From NCBI RefSeq assembly GCF_014529535.1, contig NW_023503616.1, positions 4,216,001-4,280,000 of the forward strand: a DNA stretch of 64,000 nucleotides, written 5' to 3'. Origin of the DNA: Bradysia coprophila. Its lineage: Eukaryota; Arthropoda; Insecta; Diptera; Sciaridae. The translations under genes and the position numbers were made by a program. Position 1 is the first letter of the stretch, and each line of letters starts with the position of its first letter. This document shows, piece by piece, positions 1-13,160 of the stretch. The notes beneath the pieces are model-generated. The model saw only the letters and a program-made list of their open reading frames with translations. It made no database searches and was not told the DNA's origin.

Positions 1-2114
1 CCATCACCGATTTAGTTGTCACAGGTACTTCAATTACAGGGCTTGTTCTCGGTTGATTAACTTGAACAATCATGGGTACAATGTTGTCTTCAATTTCGAC
101 ATTAATTCGAGGATGAGAATCAGCAGTTGTCTAGAAATGAAAAATTTAAACGTTCGCATTTGTCATTCATTTGTGAAAGTTACAAGTCAACCCACATCAT
201 TAACAGTCATAGAGTCGAGTTGGTAAGCATTCATAATGGTTTTCTTCCAATATTTGTATGACTGCGTTGTTGGTAGCACTTGAGGTTTATCTTCACTCTT
301 CATTTCATTCGGACCCGTCTGGAAATTATACATCCACTATATAAACAACAACGCAAATTGATGAATGCTACTCACAGTCACACTGGCATTGTCAGTATTC
401 AAATGTTGCACAGATTGTGGTATGGCCTCTTCAGAATTTCGGCCATCATCAAAATGTTCTGTTACCATATCATCACAAGCGTCGTCTTCCTCATCATTCA
501 CTCGTTCTTTGGTTTCGTCCTGTAATTAAACATTGATGGAAATCAGTGTTTTGGTGAGAGATTTCTATAAATAACAACACAAATAGACTCACAGTCACAC
601 TGGCATTACCAGTATTCAAATGTTGCACAGATTGTGGTATGGCCTCTTCCGAATTTCGGCCATCATCAAAATGTTCTGTTACCATATCATCACAAGCATC
701 GTCACCCTGCTACAAAATTAATGGAAGACAGTGTGTTACAGCAACAAATTACGATTTATTCGAGTCAGCACAGTCAGGTGAATTCAACTCGTCGATTAAA
801 CGCAAAAAAGTGTAGTTGATTTCACTCGGACAAATGTGACTGTTAAAGCTGTTAAATTTTATTAATCGATGAGCGCTTTTAAATGGGAACTAACCTAACG
901 TATTTCGATTTTTATTAAAAAAAAAAAAAAACACTAAATACAGAGGTATACAGCTCTGATTAGTCAATATGATAAGCGAGAAATTGAATAACTGAAGAGC
1001 AGTCCGATAGAGTTCCGAACATGGAAGTCATGTGTTTGTGTAATCTAGTTGTTCATAAATCTAGACTCTATATTTGTTTATAAACAACAGAGTGAATCGA
1101 AGAGTATTTACAGTCTCATAGGTATCATTAGTCTCTGTTGAGACAATTGTGCTATTGCACCTATACATTTTAGTCATCATTGAATTGTTCTGTTATCGTA
1201 TCATTACAAGTTACGTCGTCTAGTTAGCTCCTATGTATGGGTAACAGACACATAAATCAATTTCAAAACAAAATAGTGCAACACGCGGTGATGTAGACAG
1301 AATTTAAATTGAAATGAAAACATTCTAGTCTGAAGTTCTGTTGATCTTTTGGATGTACTGTCATAGTAGAGTTTCGAGTGTCGATTTCATAATTATAAAG
1401 ATGTGATTCATGTTACACAAAAATATCCTCAGACTACATTTTCAATTGTCAATTGTCAAAATTTTGTTATGGTACAAAAGCCGTCAGTCGTTAACTGCAG
1501 ATTTTTTGTTCTGTTGATAGCGTGCAGTACGCCTCAAATGAAGTCAATTAGAAATTATAAATCAATTGTTTATCATTAAGTTTGATCATACGACCCATTA
1601 GACGGTAGTTCTGTTTTTCGATATAATTAGGACTCGATTTGTAATTAAATTATAGGAGGAAAACAATTGTACGATAATAAAACGCAAAGTAACCAATTTT
1701 AGTCGAAGCCTTTTGCCAGTAGCATAAAACGAATAAGTTATTTACCTTAGCTGCTGTTGATTGACGCTGCGAAACATTTTTCGAAGAATGATATGAAAGT
1801 CTCTTTTCCGCAATAAGAGCATCTTGGAAGGAATGAAAAAGTTCTGCAAATAATCGACAAAATTAGTGCTCATGTCTACGTTGTGTTAATAATTAAATGT
1901 TACCTCCTTGCAGCAGGACTTTGCACGCGTAGAAATTCTTGTTGCTTTTACTTATGGCGCACTGAACATTTTTTTTTCTGAGAGTCTCCACATTAGATTT
2001 AGGCCAATAACATTGTACACGAGATTTTTTAATTTTTCTAATCCAATTCTTCGGAACAGCTGCCACGCTATTATCTTCTAAAAATTCGACCACTTGCCAC
2101 GATATTTTACTCAT
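1..2114 (-). CDS. DUF4806-type insect protein, 5' part (3' end outside window)
   Basis: Six exons can be chained in frame on the minus strand: 2114-1904, 1843-1746, 709-593, 519-376, 318-196 and 130 to the window edge, all with GT/AG introns. The protein starts MSKISWQVVEFLEDNS and has the layout VVEFLED...VPKNWI...CYWP that I know from N-termini of insect DUF4806-containing proteins; the DUF4806 domain itself would lie beyond the left edge, so the family call is inference. Function unknown in that family. Exons 3 and 4 encode nearly the same 30-residue acidic block (DACDDMVTEHFDDGRNSEE...), so they arose by tandem duplication. The ATG at 2114 is chosen because the conserved VVEF motif follows it directly. 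Intron 2 is about 1 kb and holds a decayed third copy of the exon. All exons after exon 2 are phase 0, so the duplicates can be added or skipped without frame change. Confidence 0.72.
376..709 (-). repeat. tandemly duplicated exon pair of the DUF4806-type gene
   Basis: About 100 bases at 376-481 and 593-697 are nearly identical on DNA level (shared string GTCACACTGGCATT, then the same segment through CATATCATCACAAGC). Both end at the same splice donor context (ACT|GTGAGT on the minus strand). The duplication includes exon and donor. Confidence 0.9.
1104..1217 (-). pseudogene. decayed third copy of the duplicated exon
   Basis: Minus-strand reading gives DDVTCNDTITEQFNDD followed by a stop, clearly matching DDACDDMVTEHFDDG of the two intact exons. 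The rest aligns with several substitutions and small indels. It lies in intron 2 and has a stop, so it is probably no longer used. Confidence 0.65.
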
Positions 2115-3302
2115 TTTTATTAGGTCTCACTTCACTAAGATCAAAGTTAGATTTGTGGATACCGAAATGTCAATAGCTAAATCAAACATGTATCAGACCG
2201 TCTCATGGCATGCTTTGATTTAAAAAAAATGGAACGAAAATGTTTGACTGGCCGTTTGCATCATATCATTTAAAATTTAACTTTGAATTGAAGGATAAAA
2301 TTGATTAATTAACAATATGAACAAAAATTCAATTAGATTATTTAGCTAGCAGAAAAATTTTTTACAAAAAATTGGTTCTACCGGATAATTCTGTGTCATT
2401 TTATTTGTTTCATAATAATCGCTTGGTATCATTTTGTATGAGTAGTATCATTATGTATGCGAATTTGTTTAGAGAGTATCATTTTGAATGAGTCTCCCGT
2501 TATCTCTCTATGGAAAACAATAAAACGATAAACGAAGTCACAGATCAAAGTTCATTTATGTGAATGGAGTGAATTGGCGGTTTAATTGGCATTATATTTA
2601 ACCAATTTGCGAATAACGTTCAAATTTGAATTCAAATAACAGCTGTTAGAATCACTACATCGAAAGGTAAAAGCATGAACTTGCCTCCGAAAGCTGTAGA
2701 TATATGCTTACAACCTTTACGTTCTATGTTCTACATGAATAATCAATGAAAGTAAATTGTTTGACGAAATGCACAATTTTGTTTCACATGAATTATGTAC
2801 TTGCCTGCTCCCCAGCATTTTTATGGTCAATGGAAATTACACATTTATTATGGAAATTTATTACGTTTAAAATTTATCGTTTAAAACGGAATACATATGA
2901 GCTTATAAATAAGCTCAATAATAATATTTTCCTCGCCCAGTAATTAATCTAAAACTTTTTAATGTTCACCGCTAATTAAAGAATTTCAGTGGAAGAAATT
3001 TCCAACAAAAAAGTATTCTTGATAAAATGTGACGATAAAATGGGTTTAAATTATGTTGCGATTACGTCAAAGTGTAGCTAATTTTATTATGACCATAAAT
3101 AATATGTTTCATAGTGAAAAACGCAAGAGCATTTTTGGATTCTTACATGCACACACAAATCCACCCCATCCCATTTTCAACATTTACATAGGATATCATT
3201 TATGCCTCATATAATGGAATAGCGTAGACTCACAAATCTATAAAAAAAATCCATTTTTTTGATATATAATACTAAAGACGTATCGTTTTCTGTTCTTATT
3301 TA
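2115..3302. other. stretch without a recognised gene, upstream of the Poxn exon
   Basis: AT-rich DNA between the start of the minus-strand gene and the Poxn exon. I looked for the N-terminal PAI half of the paired domain here and in 1-2114 on the plus strand and did not see it. It is therefore probably intron sequence of Poxn. Confidence 0.5.
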
Positions 3303-4497
3303 CAGCAAGTGGCAACACCGACTGTGGTGAAGAAAATCTTACGTTTCAAACAGGAAAATCCGGGTATGTTTGCATGGGAGATTCGAGATCAACTACTTTC
3401 ACAGAGAATTTGCGATCCAAATACAATACCATCAGTTAGTTCCGTCAACCGAATCCTCCGTAATGGTGGTTTATGGACTGATGATATGAATAATGGTAAC
3501 TCGAGATTATAGTTAAATGTCGCTTCAAATCGTTCGTTACGTTATGCTATGTTGTCTTCAAAAATTTTGAATTAATCTCATCGATTAATGCGTTAGAACG
3601 CGAACGAACTCTTTTCACAATATAAAATTTCAAGTCGATAACTTTGCAGTTATAACGGGAATGTCGTTTCTCTCCACTATAAATAGGTCCAATGAGTGTA
3701 TAAGCTAACATTTCCTTTTTAAATTTTCAGATCAAATAATCAGAGATGTGTCATCCTCATCATCATCATCCAGCTTCATTCCATCAAAGACAATGTCTCA
3801 ACATTCCATATACCAAACACATAGCGGTGACCATCATATGCCTCTCAACGTAAATCATTACCGATATCCGTCATCAGCAACATCACCAGTAGATATCAAA
3901 CCACAGTCAACATTTACTCATCCAAGAACCACACCAGTCAATATACTCCAAAATCAATCAATTCCAACATTACAAAGTAACTTAGATTCACCTACGCCGC
4001 TTGTTAAACCAACACCATTATCCTCACCAGATATTCCATCAAATTATCCCCAAATCCCGAAACATTGGCTATGGAATTCGAATTTCTTTTATCCCACATC
4101 ACGTTCAATACACGACGGCTTTCTTCCATATTCATCTAATTTTTCTGGAATATTTAATGCGTCCCGCGCGACATCATTGGATCTACTAACGAAGACGATC
4201 GATCTATCGCAGCACAGTTCTGAGGCCAACAGTGACGATTCATTGGACAACAACGATAATGGGAAAAGATCGCCATCCACTCATCCATCATCGAAGGACG
4301 GCCACAAAAAGAAGAATCCATATTCCATTGAGGAATTGTTGAAAAAGCCAGAAAAAAGGATCAAATTGGACAGTGGTGCAACAGCATTTCATCCATCGAT
4401 TTTAATTCATGATACTGCAACAGTAGGTCATTGCGAAGAAATACATGTGGATGGAAAGTATGAAAAGAGTAACATTCCAATTGAGGTGTGTGAGTAA
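3303..4497 (+). CDS. Poxn: Pox neuro paired-domain transcription factor, 3' part
   Basis: Two exons: about 3306-3495 after a TTTACAG acceptor, and 3731-4497 after TTTTCAG, joined in frame as NND. Exon one encodes the C-terminal RED half of a paired domain ([11 protein letters not shown], then [12 protein letters not shown] and [15 protein letters not shown]). The VATPTVV and [12 protein letters not shown] wording is that of Poxn rather than other Pax proteins. The second exon is Ser/Pro/His-rich with a conserved [15 protein letters not shown] motif near the end, and there is no homeodomain, as expected for Pox proteins. The first half of the paired domain is not in this window. The stop at 4495 follows GAGGTGTGTGAG, which could also be a donor, so a further exon cannot be excluded. 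Poxn specifies poly-innervated sense-organ identity and appendage segments in flies. AATAAA at 4712 fits the transcript end. Confidence 0.85.
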
Positions 4498-4711
4498 TTG
4501 TGTGTGTGTGATATCAATTTGAACAAATTATACGAGTTTTTGAAATTTTTGTAATTTTAATCAATTGGACAGAATTGTAATGAATGAATGATTGAATTGA
4601 ATGACTGAATTACTTTTATTACTATACTTTTACGTGCACCTGTTATGTTGTTAATTAATTTATTTTACAAATTTAATCGATTGAAGAATTTAAGAATATT
4701 AATTCGATTTA

Positions 4712-4717
4712 AATAAA
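4712..4717 (+). terminator. poly(A) signal for Poxn
   Basis: AATAAA 215 bases after the Poxn stop, the first canonical hexamer downstream on the plus strand. Confidence 0.5.
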
Positions 4718-4739
4718 AACTGGTAACTAGTCAAAGAAA

Positions 4740-7700
4740 AACATTTTGTTTGAATTATTTATAACCATTCGAAGCTTTCGCGCACGGCATGTACATCGTG
4801 ATATAAGACATCAATCATCACTTGTACAATCACCGCTTTATGTACAATCATTCAATCTGTCACTCATTTCGTTTACACTACTTTCTAGCGTTTGGTACAA
4901 AATCTATTACTTCATTAGTTGACCCAGGTTGTAATGTGACAACAGTGATGTTCCGTTTTCCAAACTTATATGTACTATTACGGTCCTACAATAGCAGGTA
5001 TCAAGTTTCTGAATACTGAGGTTTACTAGAATATACTAGTGCTCTAGTGCATATCATTAAAAAACTAGTAAACACAAATCAGTAGTATCTTCCTGTTGTA
5101 ATTAAGAAGAGTTCCATGCCCTGCATGTTTATATTTTGATTGACGTTGAGCTATTAAAGTAAGACCTATCACCCAACCATACCTATCGCCTGCAATTCGA
5201 GTATATAATCTGATATTGCTATACTTATATTAATATAGGTAACAACCTCTGTGACGTTCGCTAAATCAATAAAAGAAGAATATTTTTGGAGTCTTCTAGT
5301 CAATGTTTTATATTCCACAATATTGATTATCGTCCCATTCGTTCTTTATAAATGCTGAAATTATATTTAAGTACTCGGAAAAAGGTTGAAAGAATTGAGT
5401 CAAAAATCTTCAAATTTATATTCACCACAGTTCGAATACACACATAGGCGTACTGTTTGTACGTACCTACTTTCTTATACTTGTGTGAACGTATACACTT
5501 TCTGGGCGGAGCATATCAATACTGGAACAGTTGTGTTTGTTGTGTTTATTTGTGAGCACCGAATATATGTGTAAAAGTTACTGTGAAAAACTGTCCTGAC
5601 AAAAGTCGGTAAAGGAAATTAGCTTTTTCACACTCATTTAACTTTTCAATCACATTTCCACTATTGTCGGAAAATTGTCTCTGCAGAATCTAACGTAATA
5701 ACATTAAGCTTAAGTTCCATCAGCTACGATTTTGTTCATCGTTATTTTGCTTACCCAGCTTCTAGAGCCTAACGTCATCTGCGACGTCGACAACAAGCAT
5801 AACATACGAGATGTTAATAATGTCTCTTATAACAAAAATGAATCTAGCAACTAACGAAGTAATAGAGTTTGTTACAATTTTTTGAAAACTTTTAAGTGAA
5901 AAGAAGTAGTAGAGTATTAGTTGTAGTGCTAGTTGTCTGTAAGAGGATAAATTAAACTCATGATGTGTTAACAACTTGAAGCAGATATATTTATTCGTGT
6001 TGTTTCCAGTCCAGATATATAAACACACAATTCTCAGTGGTTGGTGAGCAATGTCTAACGTTTCGCAATAAATGTAAAAATACGAATAATTTTTTGTCAC
6101 ATATGTTATGGCAATTACAATGAAATATATTACAATCTCGATGACAACATTATTATTCTCCCATTTAAAACATTGAAATGAACATACCTACAATCATCCC
6201 TTCTTCCCTATATTATGCTGCAAAACCAAAATAAATTATAAGCCACAGAGCATTAAACAATCCCAACTTTCCATTATAACATGAACGTGTAACAAACAGT
6301 TAATATATCCGATTGAAGGTAGACCATCAGTAACCCTCATTATAAGACAAAATATCATCATGTGACAACAATGGTATTGTGTCAATATCAATGACCTTGT
6401 AACATAAATATAAACAGATGATAGAGAAGTTATATCTAATAAAATAGAAAATTGTTTTGTATAAACATTGTGTTGTAAAGCTTATTATTCGATTGCGGTT
6501 ATGGTGCATTGCGTTTAAGATTTATTACTTGGCAAAGTGTGAACAGATTTCGGTTATTCCATGCAACGTTTGGTTGTTGTCTGAAAAATAAATTATGATG
6601 TAATGAATGATCTCGGAGGGTAGACCATGCAGTAAGGGTGACATTGTATGTGTCTTCTCAATCTAAACCGTCTAAATATATGCAAAAAATGTTTTTGCAA
6701 ATCTTTTGCATACGAGAAAGCTGAAATTATTGGAAAACCAAATTATATGATGCGAATCGGATCCATATACCACAAAAGTTAAAAAGTAATTTGCTAAAAA
6801 AAACATTCAAACGCCCAAGTTTACATCAGAATACTATAATCAGTTGTTCTTTTTTCGACATCTCGATTCTGCATGGGTTTATGCATGGGTATCTGATTAA
6901 ATTTGAAAGGAACGCAGAGAAATAAGAAAGAGAATTTTAATAACACCAAATCTGGTCGTTTTCGTTTGAAAAATACATCAGTCTGATGGTGAGAACTTAC
7001 GCATAGTTTGGAAAAGATTTGTCGCGGAACTCTTCAAATTTGAATCTTTTCTGTGTATATGATGAATTACATACATTTTAATAGAGACCAGAGGCAGCGT
7101 GAACACAACATTGATTAGACCATAAAAACTTAAATCAGAGTGCACTCGTGCATGCTCATCCAAAATACGAATATGTTGCCCGAAGGATTTTAACAATTTG
7201 AAAATGCAACTACTAGTTGGATTATAATTATTGAAATAATAGATTGATGTAGAAGTATCAGTAGACATTTAGTTTCGGGGCTTATTGCTTTCGAACACGT
7301 ACACTTTAACTTCATCTTATATCTGCACACAAATTGTTTTACATTTTTCGAAAAATAGATTAGCATATAATTGCACGCATCTTTATACTAAACAACGATT
7401 TTGTTCTGGTCTAATTAGGCGTATATCCTCGATGTATTGTGTCGGTTGGTTAAAACAACAAAAGTCGTAATGAACTGTTAAACGTAAATATCTTTACAGA
7501 CATCACGTGCCGTACGTCTTAAGGATATAATTTATGTTTTTAATGTCTTACCCTAATCATCGTTTAGAACTATAAAATAACGAAGAAAAAATTAGGTAAA
7601 TTTTTTTACACACAAAATAGTGTTCGTTTTAATAAATCCATCGTTGAATAAAGGTTTTTTTTTGTTTGTGCGGTGACCGATAAAAGTTTTTCAAAAATAA

Positions 7701-9407
7701 CCGTAAACCCAATATCCTGGTATACACCTTGAACATCTTCCCATTTTTTTTCCACATAATTGTTTCAATCTTACAAGAGGAGACACTAAAAATCATGCCA
7801 TTTTCAGAAAGAAAGGAAAATTAACTTTACGGAAAAAAATTCCGTAAAGGAACCAGAACATTAAACTTATTTTTGTACCATCACACCTGCATGTTGAAAT
7901 AGCACGCATTTTCAGTCGTTGATCCTATTATTTTTAATGCATGTCTCCACCCTTAATTCTATAAAAAAAATAAGGACTCAAAAAACACACACATGATGAA
8001 CTGTTATTTCGTTGATGATTCCGATGTTATGTTTCTCTTGTGACCGTCGTTTTGCTTGGATATCATTAGATGATCTTTTGTCTTTGATAAGAAGTTCAAT
8101 TAATGTGTGGATTCAAGGTAGAGTGGTTTTATAAGGGACGGTTTTTTTTGCTGTGTCTTTTGAGGTTTATGACCAATGTCCGTTGTCCAAGATATTTATT
8201 TTACAACATTTTATGCGCAGATTAATAAACATGATAAGACCAGAGGTTCGGTTGCTGTTTTATATAATTGTAGTAAAGAATTCTATGTGAGTATATAGTA
8301 ATTGTAAATGACAAGGAAAAGGATGGTAACAAGGAAGTAAATGCCTCATGTAATTACTGGATGGCAACAAATTACTTGGTAAATGTGTTTTGAACATAGG
8401 TAACTGCCTAAATTTTATGGAGTCTTCGAGTTATCGCAATACTCGCCCTGATCTTCAGTAAATTGTTTTCATTAATCGAATGTATAGAAGCAGGGGTATG
8501 AAAAAGCAGAAAGTTTCATATTGTCAGAGGAATGGTATACACGACCATTGCTCAGATTTAATTAAATAGTCAATTTGCATCATAAATACAAGCATTGAAA
8601 TATTGTATAAAAGTAATCTCTGGTGAATTCGTCATTTGTAGAAACCAGGAGCTACATATTAAGTACTACATTGATGATAAAAATCAACAAAGTTGAGAAA
8701 GCCACCAATTGTCCGAGGATTTGTGCATCCACCCTATTCAAAGAAATCAATCAATTCATTTATTCTTTGAAAAACAACAAGCATATTGTCAAATAATCAT
8801 CGAATCTGTTCCTTCTTCTGTTGAAAGCTTCACATGGTGTTTAGTTCAAAAATCGTGTTAATATACTTTTCTCTTTATAAACCACATCGACTAGGATTGC
8901 TTAATTATTTTTGTCATTGATGTCGACAACAGATGAACAGTCTGTAACAGTTCGTAATCATCACAGTCTACAGGTTTTTAGGTGCAGTAATAAAACCAAA
9001 TATCGGAGTATTGAACCTATCCAAGACAAATGCTTTATTCAAATCGCCTCAAAATATACTTTTTACGAAACAGTTTCTTTTTGTATAAAAATTGTTTACG
9101 TAGAATCAACTACCTCGTATATATACACGATTTTGCTTTTGAGATGCTCGTGGTTAAATAAGTTGTAAAAAGAGTAACTAATAAAAATCGTAACGTAAGG
9201 TATTTGTAACGGCTACATGTAATTCTTAAAATAACAGATCACGAAAGCTTAAAATTGATTTAAAAAAAAAACGAACCCTCATCGAAATACCGACAATCCA
9301 ATGAGTTGCTATGAACGACTCTATTTTGTTTGGTCGATATTACAATACACAGTCGTTTTTAGTTTAAACATCCGATTGAGAACAGGTATTTGATTTCGAT
9401 AGTGAAT
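4740..9407. other. long intergenic stretch, no gene recognised
   Basis: About 4.7 kb of AT-rich DNA. The open frames are short (60-112 codons), have no recognisable motifs and no splice-linked partners. A small perfect palindrome TTTACGGAA...TTCCGTAAA lies near 7826-7848. I see no RNA gene. It may hold Poxn regulatory DNA, but nothing in the sequence proves this. Confidence 0.5.
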
Positions 9408-12400
9408 ATGGAAAAAGAAAGCTCATCATCATCAGAAAGCCAATCGAATATAAATCATTTTCCAAGTAACCGTAGCCGTAAATCAGTACTGAAGGTAATT
9501 CACTCTATGCCTGATCAAAAGAAATTTTCATATGAATAGTTGTTTGAATTAAGGGTTCTCCGGCATTTGTTTGGAACAATGAAAGTACACGGACGGACGC
9601 TCCTTACTATGACAAAAGATATCACATTCCATACGATCTACCACCGAATGAAGTGAACTTTGTAGGCGGTCTAGGACGACCGAAGGGTAATGCTCGATCA
9701 AAGGTGGGATTGGAGTTTAACGTTGATTTTATACAGAATTTAATATGTTGTTTTTATCCACAGCTGCATCCGAATCGTCCAACAACGGTTCAAAAATTGT
9801 ATGGAATGCGAAGTCGGAATAAGATAGCTGTCACCTTTACGCAGCCACTGAAAGACTCACATTGTCTGACACAGAAAACCGACAAGTTAATTGACAAACG
9901 GTCACCGAAGCTTGTTAAATCCGTTGTAAGACAAGTAACAGCGGCAGATTTTATCATCACTCCTTCGTCATCAATTGTATCTGATAGTAGCGAAAACATC
10001 AAACTGATGAAAACCAAACCTCCTCAAAGTGAACAAACCGAAGATAATACCATTGATGGAGTGCCATTCTACTATCCAAAAGATGGAATAAAAAGCCTTC
10101 TATCTGATTTTATTACGCGAACTGTGGATACGGATGAAACTAGATTACCACACGTTGAATCAAATGAACTGGACTTCCGTGTGTGGGCAACTAACATGAG
10201 AGATAAATTGAGAAAAGAACGGGCTGGATCGTCCATCGTCTCCGATTCTAAAGATTCTAATCGAAGCAGTAATAAAACGGTCATTACAGGATCCAGATAT
10301 TCGAAGAAAAATCTGCTGAAAGTGGGCCATAAAAACATTGTCAAACATATAAGCGGTTATATGTTCGGTCCCTTCGCTAAAACACCAACACCCGATAAAC
10401 TCACAAAAGAAGGTGATAAATTCGGTATACCCAAAACTATGACTGATCGTGCAAAGCGTTGTCATAAGAAACAAAAAATTCAACACAATGTGCTGCGTCG
10501 CGTCAGATTATCCCATATAGGTTTCGTACAACCTCCATCTAAAGATGAGTCATCCGATGACAATGAAAGTGTCCAAGAAGTAAAAAAATTAGCTTTGGTC
10601 AGAACTCCATATTTTATCATACCAACGATACGAATAAGTCAAGTCAAAAGGAAAGATCGATTTCGAAATAAATTTTTACGAGGCGATCGATTGAAGAGAA
10701 TCAATTTATTGATGGGAGATCGAAGCAAAAGTCGATCTAAACAGAGTCCTTCGAATGTTGTCGAAACGGATGAGGATATAGCTGACAGGAAACGAATGAT
10801 GTTTGCGAAATTCTTTCAGTTAATCGGTAAAAAAGATGGAAAGGGAAAGGATGCTATTAAGACCGACAAGACCGAAACTGATGGTATTGACAAAACGAAC
10901 TATTTGAAATTAATTCGAGAGAATTACCTGAAAAATCGCGACAAATACGAAATCGAGGATGAGGAACCGAAACCTGTAACATTCGATGAGTTTAAAGAAC
11001 AAGGACCACAAGAAATGCCCACCACCCCAACTAAAAAGCAAAAAAATGGCAAAGATAAGGACTCCGTAACGGAGAGACCGATTACGATGAAAAATCGATT
11101 TGAGGTGATTAAACCAAAGGAACTGTTCAAGCGGAAGAAAAACGAGAAAATCTCAAAGTATGACGAAATCGTGGGACCTTTCTATGTTGATCCGAATTTG
11201 ATGGATAAATTTCGTTCGCCGAAGAAATGTTGGGACATCAATATCGGTTGTATTTCTGTGTTTCACTAATTTAATCTCATATGTTTTAGACAAGCAGCCC
11301 CACAAATACTACACAAATTTGATTAAAGGAAAATTTTGGACCAGAGATCGGTTGCAGGTGAATGCACCAGAATTTGGTAAAGAAAAAGTTGGGCAAACCA
11401 AAAAGGAATATTATCATCGTTTAGCTACCGAGTTAGATGAGTTTTATATTCACGAATTAAGACACAGACCTCCGAATCGGAAATTTTGCGTCAAGACGTA
11501 AGCCATTTAGAATATGACACGAACTTTTTTGTAAATGAAAATACCTTTGCTAGTGATATCATGACTCTACAACAAATTGCACGTCGTAACTTCAATCTCT
11601 ACTACATTCAAGAAAACTTAATCGAACTTAAAGCTAAGCAAATAGCTGAAAATAAATTAATGGACGAGGCTGAAGAATTTGCTGAGGTGAAATATTTTCT
11701 GCACTTACTATCTTTCTAAGTTCAATTTGGACTCTGCTTGTGACAACAGCTTTGCAAAACCTTATTCACCAAGTGGAAATCTGAAGCATTCAATGACTTT
11801 AATGAAAAACTGACCCAACAAAAGCAATTTGAAGCGGAAAATAAATGGTTGCATCAACAGCATCATGACCTAGGCGAAGAACTGAGGAAAATGAGTAAAG
11901 ATGTATTTTTGATTGAGGAAAATTGGAACGAGCTGATGATGCTACAGGTGGGAAAATATGACGGGTTGTAAATCTGTTTCATATTCGATTTGTTACAGAA
12001 TTACTATTACATTTTGCAAGATTCAGAGTGGCGTCAATCAAATGACTGGATTCATGTTGATTCGAATGGTATGGTCCTATCACCACTTCAGGCTGTTAAT
12101 TATTGCAAAACTAAAAATATTCGACCTCGAACTGACTGTTGTGGATTCTCAATAAAAACTCACTTTGACAACGAAACGAGTGGAAAATTGGAAAGGATGA
12201 GATCCATTTCACCAGCGCCTGATCTACTAAAAAAGGTTTGAATGAAACATCTGAATAACTCGATATTTAATTCAAATTTCGATCAGAATTTAGAGATCTT
12301 AAAGCAGAAAGCATTCGATCGTGTCATTCAGCACAATCGTACCTTTTGGATGTATAAACAAATTAATATCATGTGCAATAAGCTGATGAATCAGGTAAAT

Positions 12401-13055
12401 TGTTGTTAGGCTTGTGGAGCTTTAATCGTTGTAATTCGATATATCAATCAAATATTGAATATAGTTGAGCGAATTAAGAGTTCTTGAGGAAGAAAAGATT
12501 AAAATGATCAGAGAAAGAAAAGAATTTATGGAACGTCGTGCACTGTTTTTAAAGGAGAAAACACAGAATTATATTGATAAATCGATACCCGGTGCAGCTA
12601 AGAGGTATAGTTCCTTTCACTAAACTGATGTATAACTTAGACTTTTAACATATTCACTTTTCTCTTCCATATTCCATTCTAAAAATAGTCTGAACGAACG
12701 AACAATTCTATCCATATGCTCGCAACTTTACAACCAACTCATACCGAAAGAAATGACTTCCGAAACAGTGCTGGATAATATAACAGCAATCGATAAATTC
12801 AAATTTATTCATCAATTTGCATTGGACCTCTTCCAACAATTGGACACAGTACCTGTTGATATACTGAGAAGTGCCGAACAAGTTGCCAAAGAAAATCGAA
12901 AACGTATAGCCGAACAGACACGACTTGCAGTGATTAAACAGAAACGATTCGATTTATTGAAAAAACAATTACGCAATCAATTTACGGCAGTAGCGCCGTT
13001 TAAACGTGTTACCATTACAACAGAAAGGAAAAGTTTGAATGAAATGAAGGCTTAG
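9408..13055 (+). CDS. unrecognised coiled-coil protein, about 1,055 residues, with one apparent frame break
   Basis: Exons: 9408-9494, 9554-9703, 9764-11246, 11290-11686, 11750-11947, 11999-12235, 12287-12394, 12465-12604, 12689-13055. Every junction is GT/AG and keeps phase except for a break inside exon 4: the frame ending HELRHRPPNRK must shift to the one reading SESEILRQDVSHLEYD (about 11445-11485), with no intron-sized gap between. The N-terminus is Ser-rich, followed by AFVWNN and DAPYYDKRYHIPYDLPP; the middle 490 residues are basic and low in structure (KKRK, KSRSKQS runs); the last 400 residues are charged coiled coil (FNEKLTQQKQFEAENKW, EEEKIKMIRERKEFMERR). No signal peptide or membrane segment. 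The style resembles axonemal or sperm coiled-coil proteins, but I do not recognise the family and assign no function. AATAAA lies at 13155. Confidence 0.75.
9704..9763 (+). other. 60-base stop-free intron
   Basis: GTGGGA...TTTTTATCCACAG between exons 2 and 3 of the coiled-coil gene. It is 60 bases long and open in frame, so a plain ORF reading runs straight through it. The polypyrimidine-like tract and both splice sites argue that it is an intron; retention would add 20 residues. Confidence 0.6.
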
Positions 13056-13154
13056 TTGTAAAAATTCATTATTTCTCTGCAGTATGAAACAAAAACTGTG
13101 AATATTGGTTGGTTGCGTTGTATAGGAAAATATATTAATTTTTTGATTGAACCG

Positions 13155-13160
13155 AATAAA
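13155..13160 (+). terminator. poly(A) signal for the coiled-coil gene
   Basis: AATAAA 100 bases after the stop at 13055. Confidence 0.5.

Noticed and set aside
6978-7268. 96-codon minus-strand open frame in the gene desert
   Set aside because: No homology recognised, no spliced partner, composition like the surrounding non-coding DNA.
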